This document shows positions 19,696-27,175 of a DNA stretch of 29,886 nt, piece after piece. The stretch's first letter is position 1, and each line of letters starts with the position of its first letter. Under the pieces are notes generated by a model. The model ran no database searches, had not been told where the DNA came from, and worked only from the letters and a program-made list of their open reading frames with translations. Made by a program: the position numbers and the translations under genes. Source of the stretch: Nemertoderma westbladi. Its lineage: Eukaryota > Xenacoelomorpha > Nemertodermatida > Nemertodermatidae. Where the stretch lies: NCBI GenBank assembly GCA_032718475.1, contig JAUCBJ010007978.1:1-29886 (forward strand), given 5' to 3'.

Positions 19696-21223
19696 GTCTG
19701 CTACATCCTCCGCAAAAGAAAGAAGGGTGCGAGAGAGTGAACGCGTGGCGTATAAATTAGAAAAGGCGGCGGCAGAGCGGAAACAGTTAGAGGGGCAATT
19801 GAGAGAGCAAACCGCATTATTAGAGTTGGTAAGGGAGGATAGAGAGAGGGCCGAGGAGCGTAGAGAGCGGGAGCATATCGGGATAATGATCGGGAGAATA
19901 GAGAGCGAGCCGGCGAGGCAGCCTGGGATGCTTGCGAGAGAGTTCCGAGTGTGCAGAGAGAGAGAGTTAAAGCAAAAGCGTGAGCGAGATCTTTTGCTTG
20001 TCCGACTGGCGCTGCTTGCGCAATATCGGGCCAAACTTAAACGGCGCCGACTAGAACTGGCGCGGTTGGAGATATCAGAGAGTGAGCCCCCACTTACAGG
20101 CACCGGGCGAGAGAGCCAGAACTGGTGTAGCCGTACGGGCGGGGGGGGGGGTAGTAGTAGTATGTTAGAAGTAGTTAATGTTAATAGTACCGTATTAGAT
20201 AACCCTAATCCCTTTATTGCAGCGAATAATATTTTACCTGGTAGTAGTAATTTAAACTTAAACTCAAATAATAACATTAGTTCAAATATTCAGAATAATT
20301 CAAATAATACGAATAATAATTTAAATTTTGAAAATTCAAATAATTCTAATTTAAATAATTTAAATCTCGTTTCAAATTCTAATAATTTAATTGATTTAAC
20401 AAATAATATTGGGAATGGTGCTATTAATATGAGCGTGTCGGACGTACATAACCCGGCAGACGGTGGCCTGGTAGGCCACGTAGTTAGTAGGCAGGAAGTG
20501 GCAGGGTTGAGCCAACCCGACGGCGGCCTGGTAGGCCACGTAGTTGGTAGGCAGGAGGTAGCGGGGTTGAGCCAACCCGAAGTGGGCCTGATGGGCCACG
20601 CAGTAGTAGAGAGAGAGGCGGGGGTGAATAGACCCAGCCGTAGTAGAGACAGTGCGTCGACTAGAGAGGGGTGTAGAGACGAAGTAAGAGATAGTGAAGT
20701 TAGATGTGGCGGGTGGGGGGGGGGGCTACGGGCGCCCCACCACATAAGATTAGTGGCGAGAGAGGGGGGGCAGAGAATGCCCCACAAGAGGGGTAGTAGA
20801 AGTGTAGTAAGAGATAGTGAAGTTAGAAGTGGCGGGTGGGGGGGGGGGCTACGGGCACCCCACCGCGAGAAGTTAGTAGAGAGAGAGGGGGGGCAGAGAG
20901 TGTCCCACAGCCGTCAGCGGATAATGCGCGGGCCGAATCAGGTAAACCGCAACACCCGGCGACGGAGAGTAATAGGGGGATTGCGAGTATCCCCAGCGGC
21001 GTGCGATCGAGTAGAGAGAGGCAGGTTGACGTCGCGAGAGGGCAGACGAAGCGTCGAGCCCGATCAGAAGAGGGAAGAAGAACAGTGGAGTTTAACCGGG
21101 AGGTCGACGAGAGATCTCACGAGCCGGAATACTACACAGAAAAGAGAAGAAGAGAAGATAGTAGAAGAAGTGTCGCCACGAACGATAGCAGTGCGAGGAC
21201 GGATAACGGACCGTCGACAGTAG
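19655..21223 (+). CDS. Gag-like frame b: coiled coil, Asn-rich tract, repeats
   Basis: Open in the second frame; the displayed start is GTG, so it is more likely a continuation of frame a than an independent gene. Residues about 18-120 are a long Arg/Glu-rich coiled coil (VAYKLEKAAAERKQLEGQL and similar). From about residue 165 (about 20150-20420) there is an Asn-rich low-complexity segment. Then a 20-residue unit starting DGGLVGHVV recurs two to three times (20455-20635), and a unit of about 120 bp with a G11 run occurs twice (about 20690 and 20810). The last 130 codons overlap frame c, and the end there is probably out of the true frame. Confidence 0.5.
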   Translation: MRTEGRRESVATDKSATSSAKERRVRESERVAYKLEKAAAERKQLEGQLREQTALLELVREDRERAEERREREHIGIMIGRIESEPARQPGMLAREFRVCRERELKQKRERDLLLVRLALLAQYRAKLKRRRLELARLEISESEPPLTGTGRESQNWCSRTGGGGGSSSMLEVVNVNSTVLDNPNPFIAANNILPGSSNLNLNSNNNISSNIQNNSNNTNNNLNFENSNNSNLNNLNLVSNSNNLIDLTNNIGNGAINMSVSDVHNPADGGLVGHVVSRQEVAGLSQPDGGLVGHVVGRQEVAGLSQPEVGLMGHAVVEREAGVNRPSRSRDSASTREGCRDEVRDSEVRCGGWGGGLRAPHHIRLVAREGGQRMPHKRGSRSVVRDSEVRSGGWGGGLRAPHREKLVEREGGQRVSHSRQRIMRGPNQVNRNTRRRRVIGGLRVSPAACDRVERGRLTSREGRRSVEPDQKREEEQWSLTGRSTRDLTSRNTTQKREEEKIVEEVSPRTIAVRGRITDRRQ

Positions 21224-21939
21224 AGATGGAGTCAGGGAGTCAGTGGGGTCGAACTTCGGGAGATTGCCGTCGCCCCGGAGAAACGCACCGCACGCCAAGA
21301 GAGGGGTACAAGACGTACCAATACAGAGTCGAGAACAGGAGAGGGGATCGGAGAGAAGCTTCCCGACGGGATATAGCTGCCGATCGAGAGTGCAGTAGTC
21401 GCGGGGAGATTCGAGATTCGCGAAGAATAAACTTCGGTTCGGAAGGGCACATGCAGACTGCAGGACATACTGTAGGCCTTACTGCACATACTATTATAGG
21501 CCATGCTGGGAGAGATAGAGTAGGCGATGGGGTAGCGCGAACGACGGGATTAAACCCGGAAGTCGCGGAGTACATACCGGTAGGTAGGCGAGAGGTAGGT
21601 AGGCCTATATCGGTACAGCAGCATGACTATAATACACAGGGACATAACATATATCCAGGGGAGGGGGGAGTTATTGGAGATAGACGTATGGGCCCCAATG
21701 TATTAACATCAACCCCAGTACCAAACATACCGGCTGGGGGGGGACAGGGTGACATTCCCCCATCACAATATCGACAATATACCCCGATAGGAGCAAGAAC
21801 ATCGAACTCCCTGGACGAGAGCAGGTCGTGCGGACAGTCACCACCACACGCGGCCATACAGGGGACTACCAGTCCACAGTTAGCTGGTAGTAGGGCCACA
21901 CCGTGGCAGGGACAGAAAGAAAATAACACCAATAAATAA
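20827..21939 (+). CDS. Gag-like frame c
   Basis: The frame is open from 20827, after several stops, and runs 370 codons. It is highly charged, rich in Arg, Ser, Glu and Thr in its first 200 codons, then turns Gly/Pro/His-rich (HTVGLTAHTIIGHAGRD, then PVPNIPAGGGQGDIPPSQY). No domain is recognised. It probably continues the same protein as frame b after a shift at the second G11 run (20838-20848) or the G7 run near 20887, because copy one of the repeat has stops in this frame. It is followed by frame d, overlapping by about 56 bp at an A-rich site near 21915-21925. Confidence 0.45.
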   Translation, partial: KWRVGGGATGTPPREVSRERGGAESVPQPSADNARAESGKPQHPATESNRGIASIPSGVRSSRERQVDVARGQTKRRARSEEGRRTVEFNREVDERSHEPEYYTEKRRREDSRRSVATNDSSARTDNGPSTVEMESGSQWGRTSGDCRRPGETHRTPREGYKTYQYRVENRRGDRREASRRDIAADRECSSRGEIRDSRRINFGSEGHMQTAGHTVGLTAHTIIGHAGRDRVGDGVARTTGLNPEVAEYIPVGRREVGRPISVQQHDYNTQGHNIYPGEGGVIGDRRMGPNVLTSTPVPNIPAGGGQGDIPPSQYRQYTPIGARTSNSLDESRSCGQSPPHAAIQGTTSPQLAGSRATPWQGQKENNTNK

Positions 21940-22603
21940 ACACAATCCCAATATACCCAGTAGGCCGAGTCTAGACAACCAAAACATTAAATCGGTACAT
22001 ATAAACCTAAGCGCGATACGTGAAGGACTATACAGGAAACGCTATAATCCAGGATTCCAATGTCAATTACATCGGGACGGAACCCATAAGACCAGGAGTT
22101 GCAAGTACTGGCAAGCGTTGCCCAAACGAGATCGTGTAGCCTACACAGACGCAAACGGACTATGTCATCGATGTGTGGTAAAAGGACACAGATCCGGAGA
22201 GTGTTGGAAAGGGAGAGGATGTGAAAGGACTAGACCAGGGGCAGAGAAGCCCATGAGCAAACATAAGGGAGTCGGGAAAGTAGAAGGAGGCGTGTTGCAT
22301 ACACACGCAGGACGGACACAGTGCGAGGGGGCATTGCACGGGCAGACACCGCGTATACCGAGGGACGAGCGGGGGTCGTCGAGGGCTTTAATGCCAGCGC
22401 ACATACGAAGGGGGAGGCCAGCAAAGGTAGCACCGAAGAGAGTGTGGCGAAGAGTTAGAGGACGTATAGGAGGGCAGCAGGAGAGTGCCTACCGGAAGAA
22501 GGGGCACGTGAGAGTTTTTAGTCGTCCAAAGTTTTGGACTGAGGGGGGTGGGAATGAGGGCGAGACGCCCTTCCCACGCGCAAAATATAAAATGATTATT
22601 TAA
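21884..22603 (+). CDS. Gag-like frame d: nucleocapsid with two zinc knuckles
   Basis: The frame is open from 21884 to the stop at 22601-22603. The first knuckle, CQLHRDGTHKTRSC (22061-22102), has C-x2-H-x4-H-x4-C spacing. The second, CHRCVVKGHRSGEC (22163-22204), is a canonical CCHC knuckle, C-x2-C-x4-H-x4-C. Between them is a KYWQALPKRDRVAY linker, like the C..F..L...R linker of BEL/Pao Gag proteins. The remainder is very basic (Arg/Lys/Gly-rich), fitting RNA binding. The first ATG in frame is at 22118, after the first knuckle, so a start there would lose it; this favours continuation from the upstream frame. Confidence 0.7.
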   Translation: MVVGPHRGRDRKKITPINKHNPNIPSRPSLDNQNIKSVHINLSAIREGLYRKRYNPGFQCQLHRDGTHKTRSCKYWQALPKRDRVAYTDANGLCHRCVVKGHRSGECWKGRGCERTRPGAEKPMSKHKGVGKVEGGVLHTHAGRTQCEGALHGQTPRIPRDERGSSRALMPAHIRRGRPAKVAPKRVWRRVRGRIGGQQESAYRKKGHVRVFSRPKFWTEGGGNEGETPFPRAKYKMII

Positions 22604-22700
22604 TTAAAATAAGAAAATAATTAAATAATAGAGTAGGTAGAAGTTAGGTAGTAAGAGTTAGTTAGTTAGTTAGTTAGTTAGTTAAAGGGTGGTACGTAGT
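22604..22700. repeat. Transition to simple repeats, GTTA run
   Basis: After the Gag stop comes a short A/T-rich bridge (AAAATAAGAAAATAATTAAA) and then about seven GTTA units at 22660-22684. This is where a protease-RT region would begin in an autonomous element; none is present. Confidence 0.75.
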
Positions 22701-23225
22701 ACCGTTAGTAGAGTAGGAGTTAGAGGGGTACGTAGTACCGTTAGAGAGTTAGTAAGAGTTAGTAGGGTACGTAGTACCGTAGTTAAAGTTAGAGTTAGTA
22801 GGTGCGTAGTACCTAGTTAGAGTTAGAGTTAGTAGGTACGTAGTACCTAGAGTTAGTTAGAGAGTCAGTAGGTACGTAGTACCTAGTTAGAGTTAGAGTT
22901 AGAAGGTACGTAGTACCGTAGTTAGAGTTAGAGTTAGAAGGTACGTAGTACCTAGTTAGAGTTAGAGTTAGAGGGTACGTAGTACCGTTAGTTAGAGTTA
23001 GAGTTAGAGGGTACGTAAGTACCGCTAGTTAGTTAGAGTTAGAGGGTACGTAAGTACCGGTTAGAGAGTAAGAGTTAGAGGGTACGTAAGTACCGCTAGA
23101 GAGTAGGAGTAATAAGAGGGTACGTTGTACCGCTAGCTAGTAGAGAGAGCTAGAGTAGTAAGAGGGTACGTTGTACCGCTAGCTAGTAGAGAGAGCTAGA
23201 GTAGTAAGAGGGTACGTAGTACCGC
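22685..23225 (+). repeat. Tandem array of GGTAC-loop-GTACC hairpin units
   Basis: About 15 units of roughly 30-40 bp: a GTTAGAGTTAGAG-type spacer followed by a small inverted repeat, GGTAC (first bases sometimes GTAC), loop, GTACC. The loop is mainly GTA in early units, GTAA in units near 23010-23095, and GTT in two units near 23117-23185, while the arms stay fixed. The two GTT units form a larger duplicated block with GCTAGCTAGTAGAGAG. Confidence 0.85.
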
Positions 23226-24030
23226 TAGTTAGGGGTGTTAGTAGTAGCAGTAGAGGGTTGTGGGCACCGTAAGCGCCACGTAGTTAGAGTTAGTAGGGAA
23301 TGCGCTGAACTTAGTGGGGCACGGGCGTGATGATGTGTTTGATGTAAGAGCGAGGTATGTTAATTAGGGTGGGTGCCGGGCACAAGAGGTGCCGGGCACA
23401 AAAAGAGTAGAGTAGTAGACGGGCACATAGGGTGCCAGGTAGTAGAGTTAGAGAGTTAGAGATAGAGTAGAGTAGTAGAGAAGGCACATAGGGTGCCAGG
23501 TAGTAGAGTTAGAGAGTTAGAGATAGTGTAGAGTAGTAGAGAGGGCACATAGGGTGCCAGTTAGTAGAGTTAGAAGGTGCCGGGCACAAGAGGTGCCGGG
23601 CACAAGAGGTGCCGGGCACAAAAAGAGTTAGTAGAGTTAGAAGAGAGTTAGTAGAGTTAGTAGAGTCAGTAGTAGTTCACATAATTAACGTACCCACTCT
23701 GCCGGCACTCAGAGCGTCACGTGTAGGCGATGAGACGTAAAGGGGATGTAGAGGAGTAGAGACGGGCACATAGGGTGCCAGAGAGTAGAAGAGTAGAGAC
23801 GGGCACATAGGGTGCCAGGTAGTAAGTTAGAGAGGTAGTTGAGTAGTAGAAGGGCACATAGGGTGCCAGATAGTAGAGTGGTTGTGGGCACCGCAAGCGC
23901 CACGTAGTTAGAAGAGTGGAGTAGAGTTAGTAGAGCTAGTTTAGAGTTAGCAGAGCTAGTGGAGTAGAGTTAGCAGAGCTAGTGGAGTAGAGTTAGTAGA
24001 GCTAGTTAGCAGAGTTGGTAGACTCAGAGG
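23226..24030 (+). repeat. Tandem array of GGCAC/GTGCC hairpin units
   Basis: The array changes type. GGCAC-ATAGG-GTGCC hairpins (for example GGGCACATAGGGTGCC) recur about six times between 23425 and 23870. GTGCC-G-GGCAC units (AGGTGCCGGGCACAAG, 16 bp) occur as a doublet near 23385 and a triplet near 23576. A block with GTTGTGGGCACCG then AAGCGCCACGTAG occurs at about 23258 and 23881. Spacers are GAGTTAGTAGAGTTAG-like. No ORF is supported. Confidence 0.8.
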
Positions 24031-24063
24031 AGTCAACAGAGGAGAACCAACTCCTCGTTGACT
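24031..24063 (+). repeat. Imperfect hairpin at the interior/flank-copy junction
   Basis: AGTCAAC-A-GAGGAG (24031-24044) pairs with CTCCTC-GTTGACT (24051-24063) around an AACCAA loop, 13 bp with one bulge. The right arm belongs to the 67-bp flank copy; the left arm is not found at the equivalent place at 18.2 kb. Confidence 0.75.
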
Positions 24064-24106
24064 GTTCCAGGAGAAGTCCCACTGACTATAGTAACAATAC
24101 ATTATA
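24040..24106 (+). repeat. 67-bp copy of the left flank, ahead of the right LTR
   Basis: Matches 18216-18282 over all 67 bases. At 18.2 kb this sequence is part of the minus-strand RT fragment (it encodes the VNEELVL segment), so it is host-side DNA, not element interior. It ends in TTATA (24102-24106), directly before the right LTR. Confidence 0.85.
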
Positions 24107-24653
24107 TGTTAGCTTATCCAATTCCGCTAACACAAACCCATAGAGTGTGCCATAAAGCAATATTGGGAGCACGAGGTTGATTACCAATCAACCTCGTGTC
24201 AGCCCAGTAAACGGGGACAATAGGCCCCAAAGGAGACACACACAATAGGGGTCAGGGGCCAAACCCCTAACCCAGAGAGAACACAGGGAGTGAAGGGAAA
24301 CACTCCAAAGGGTGCCAACAGGGGTATCAACCAATCAGAGGGGGGAAAGGCATCGATTGAGTAGCAATAAGGCCACCGTGCAATATATTACCGGTCGTGC
24401 TATCCATTCACTTCAGTTATCTCAGTCTGTCACTACAGTCACGGTAGTACGGTGACAATTTAGACCATCACCGCCGTCACCAATCACATATCATTCAGTA
24501 TACCGGTTAACTGTGCTATCTACTATCACTCTGTATTATATATATATCAGTCCATAATAACGACACTGGAACAACAACTCTTTTCATTCACACGGCGGGG
24601 ACGCGTACATAAGCGACACCGGATAAACCGGGATCCTCTCGGATCCCGTCACA
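24107..24653 (+). repeat. Right LTR
   Basis: 547 bp, TGTTAGC...GTCACA. TTATA flanks it on both sides (24102-24106 and 24654-24658), the pattern of a solo LTR. It differs from the left LTR by a few single-base changes and indels in the first 350 bp, but strongly at about 24470-24575, including a TATATATATA stretch the left LTR lacks. Confidence 0.8.
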
Positions 24654-24658
24654 TTATA

Positions 24659-25271
24659 TGTATTAGCACTACAAACCTACGACCGACCCTTGACAAATCT
24701 TTCCTTACAATTTTGGAAAGAACTGTTTAAACCGACACATTGCAGCATTATATCGAATGATATATATTTTGTGATATTCTACTAAAAATTTATAATTTTC
24801 ATCTACAAAGAACTTCATGTTTCTAAGTAAATAAAGATTGTAAATAAAGAAAACATCAGTGTTTCATATTGACTGATTTTGTAATTCACATACCTCTCAT
24901 TCCCATTCCCATATATAGCAACATATTAACAAGTATACATATATTAAATGTGAAAAACGCAATATTCATTGTCATTGCATATAATACTACATTGCGTACT
25001 CAAATTTATTTAATTTATTTTTTGTAATATTCCTTATAAGTGCCATCTGAAGCGATCGGAATTGAGTGCCTGTGTCGGATGCCAATATATAACTAGTCAA
25101 TAGCCATAGTATAATTATAATTGTTCACTGAGATGGGTTGCAGTTCTGTTGCAGGAAGGCCCCACTCGTGTAATTAATGGCAATGGTTGCAGCATTTTTT
25201 AAAGACATTTTAAATTAATATACATAAATATTAAATAATGATTTATTATACTTTACTATACAATAGCTAAC
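24659..25271. other. Non-coding, receptor intron
   Basis: AT-rich intronic sequence between the LTR element and the TM3-4 exon donor. No coding frame or repeat structure is recognised. Confidence 0.6.
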
Positions 25272-25502
25272 CTCCACACACATCGTTGTGAGTACCGTAT
25301 TATAGTGAGAACCAAGCTGTTGTCTTGTCTGTAGCATCAATGGGTATGGTATTAACAAAGTCAGACTACAGACCCATATACATAGAACCTTGGCCTTGAT
25401 CCGAAGGCGAGAAGTACGAAAGAGAAATGGGTTACAGATCCCGTGGTACCTCTCAAAAGATATCAGTGTCAGAGTGAAAGAAGAGACAGCCACAACAACA
25501 TG
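25272..25502 (-). CDS. GPCR exon: TM3 to ECL2
   Basis: 231 bp, 77 codons, phase 0 at both ends. The acceptor is TTTATTCCAG before 25502 and the donor is GAG|GTTAGC at 25272/25271. The product starts with HVVVAVSSFTLTLISFERY: TM3 ending in the ERY form of the D/E-R-Y motif, followed by HGICNPF, an ICL2 motif of peptide receptors. TM4 follows (KVLCIWVCSLTLLIPYPLML), then ECL2 up to the conserved Cys (MCVE) that pairs with TM3 in this class. It joins in frame to 13891-14050. The R-Y-H-G-I-C-x-P-F string and C-x-E-x-W-P favour the orexin/QRFP/NPFF/CCK group of neuropeptide receptors; the exact subtype is unsettled. The TM3 Cys and TM1-2 must lie on an upstream exon, not identified. Confidence 0.85.
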
Positions 25503-27175
25503 CTGGAATAAACATAATATTTGAACTAAAGCAAATCAATATTATAATAATGTTGTTAGTCATATAAATCAGCATATAATGCCTTTTGCCGCGAACATTG
25601 CCTGAACAGCCATAGTTCGTAGCCTGTACAAATCGCTGATTAATCTCCATTATCAAGACCAGTCAGTGTCTTCCAGAAGACAATGATGTCAGCAATGTCT
25701 GGCCTCTACTTTTGCTTTCACCACGCTGATCAGTGCTACGGTAGCAGTGGCTGGAAGAACGCATCTGTTATGGATATAATAACTTTGTCTAGATCAACTG
25801 CGATATTTATGATGCCAAATGATACACAACCCAAATAGCGCCCCCACCCCATGTATTTTCAAACCAGGACGTTGTTGCCATGGAGGACAATGCCGTGAAC
25901 AATCTGATACGATGCAAAATCAGTGGCTGACAATGGGTTATCGTCATAATTTTGTCAAGAAAGTTTCAAAATAGTCTAATAGGTGTAAGACAAGTACCTC
26001 GCCTCGATGAACATAGTCAATACTAGTATTGATAGTAATATTGACTAGTAATACGAATACGTTTATTGGTACATGCCGCAATGCATGTGTGTGATTTTTT
26101 TAGAGGTTATATAACTGGGTAAAGATAATAATTTGTCACATTTTTGCTGCTATTTATTTTCAATTATTGGTAATTTCCCATATCGAAATCTTTTCATATC
26201 AATTAGTATAAAGTTAGCCTTATAAATGCTACACACTAAATTCAATTAACCGATGTTACAATTGGCGCAGACATCCTTTCCTGACTAATAAATAATAACA
26301 TGCTCGCCACACCTGATACAAGTTCACTAGTACATTAATATTTCGATATAATATTACGGTGAAGCGGCATAAGGGATACAGAACATGAGATTGTAGATTT
26401 GGGATCATTAGATTTTCCGCTATGTAAAACCTGAGTCATCGCCTTGGAGGTGTCTCTCTCGCATCCGTCCGTTATCCGGTCCGCTTTCATCTTACGTTAA
26501 TTATATGTATCTATTGTATAAATTATTGGCAACCCTTTCGCATACAATTCAAATTCCTTTTCGTAAATTTTGTTCATTGCAAAATGCTTCTAGGTTCACT
26601 TATGTAATGTTTTCGTTTTTGCAGATTTCATTTCGCCATGAATGCTTTGCAGGGACTATCTAGGGCGAATATGGCGTATATATCTTCCTTGCATCCTTAA
26701 GGGCAGCTTATTGAGTACTGGAGTTTCCTCTTTATTTAAGAAAATATAACTTTACTTTTTTACTTTTGTATATTGTTAGTTATTTGTAGCCTTGTGTAGC
26801 AGATATGTAAGCCACCAGTAAATGTTAACAATGTGTTGGCAAGCTGTGTTTTTGAGGTGTTTGTTATTATACATTTATTTGTGCCAACAAAAGATAAGTA
26901 ATTTTCGGTAAAATAAACTTATCATTTGAGGTTAAGACCCCTAGAACCCTTTCTATAACCAGTAAATGTCTACAATTACACTAGAGCCATCTCCAGTGCT
27001 GAAATTGCCACTTAGATAAACCGCTTTCTCATGTTGGAATATAATTTATTTATTATTGACGCTTGTTGGCCAACACAAGTGGTTCGATTTTAATAAATTA
27101 TGTAATATAAAATTGAAATATAATTATATTCTATTATATATATTCAGTTTCCTTATTTTGGCGCCTTTTCAAATT
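25503..27175. other. Non-coding, upstream receptor intron or flank
   Basis: I looked on the minus strand for TM1 (GN-x-x-V) or TM2 (N-L-A-x-x-D) coding and found nothing convincing. No repeat family is recognised. The sequence is AT-rich up to the edge of the minisatellite. Confidence 0.5.

Larger units (their letters stand above)
18283..24653 (+). mobile_element. Gag-only, pol-less LTR retrotransposon
   Basis: The LTRs are 18283-18843 and 24107-24653, with TG/CA ends and TTATA flanks. The interior has four overlapping Gag-like frames (18892-22603) ending in two Zn knuckles, then about 1.4 kb of tandem hairpin repeats. No protease, reverse transcriptase, RNase H or integrase motif is present in any frame. 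It must depend on enzymes of another element. The knuckle pair (C-x2-H-x4-H-x4-C, then C-x2-C-x4-H-x4-C about 20 residues later) recalls BEL/Pao Gag, but the family is not proven. The right junction is abnormal: 24040-24106 duplicates the flank left of the left LTR, so the real 3' end of the interior may be missing. Confidence 0.7.
14051..25271 (-). other. Receptor intron of 11.2 kb, loaded with mobile elements
   Basis: This is the interval between two receptor exons with consensus GT and AG ends and matching phase 0. It contains the possible TTAA-flanked unit, the broken reverse transcriptase, the LTR element and its hairpin arrays. The sub-stretch 14051-14448 is plain AT-rich sequence with no gene. 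The elements themselves are listed separately. Confidence 0.7.

Noticed and set aside
19072-20277. Long minus-strand frames opposite the Gag-like frames
   Set aside because: They are antisense reflections of the GC- and purine-biased plus-strand coding sequence; Ser/Pro/Arg-rich, without domains.
22640-23100. Telomere-like repeat because of TTAG/GTTAG runs
   Set aside because: The units are GTTA and GTTAGA mixed with hairpin cores, not a clean TTAGGG or TTAGG array, and they lie inside an LTR element.
25860-25960. Possible TM1 exon of the receptor on the minus strand (HGNNVLV-like string)
   Set aside because: It is not hydrophobic enough for a membrane helix, and the frame ends in a stop right after; no good splice donor was seen.
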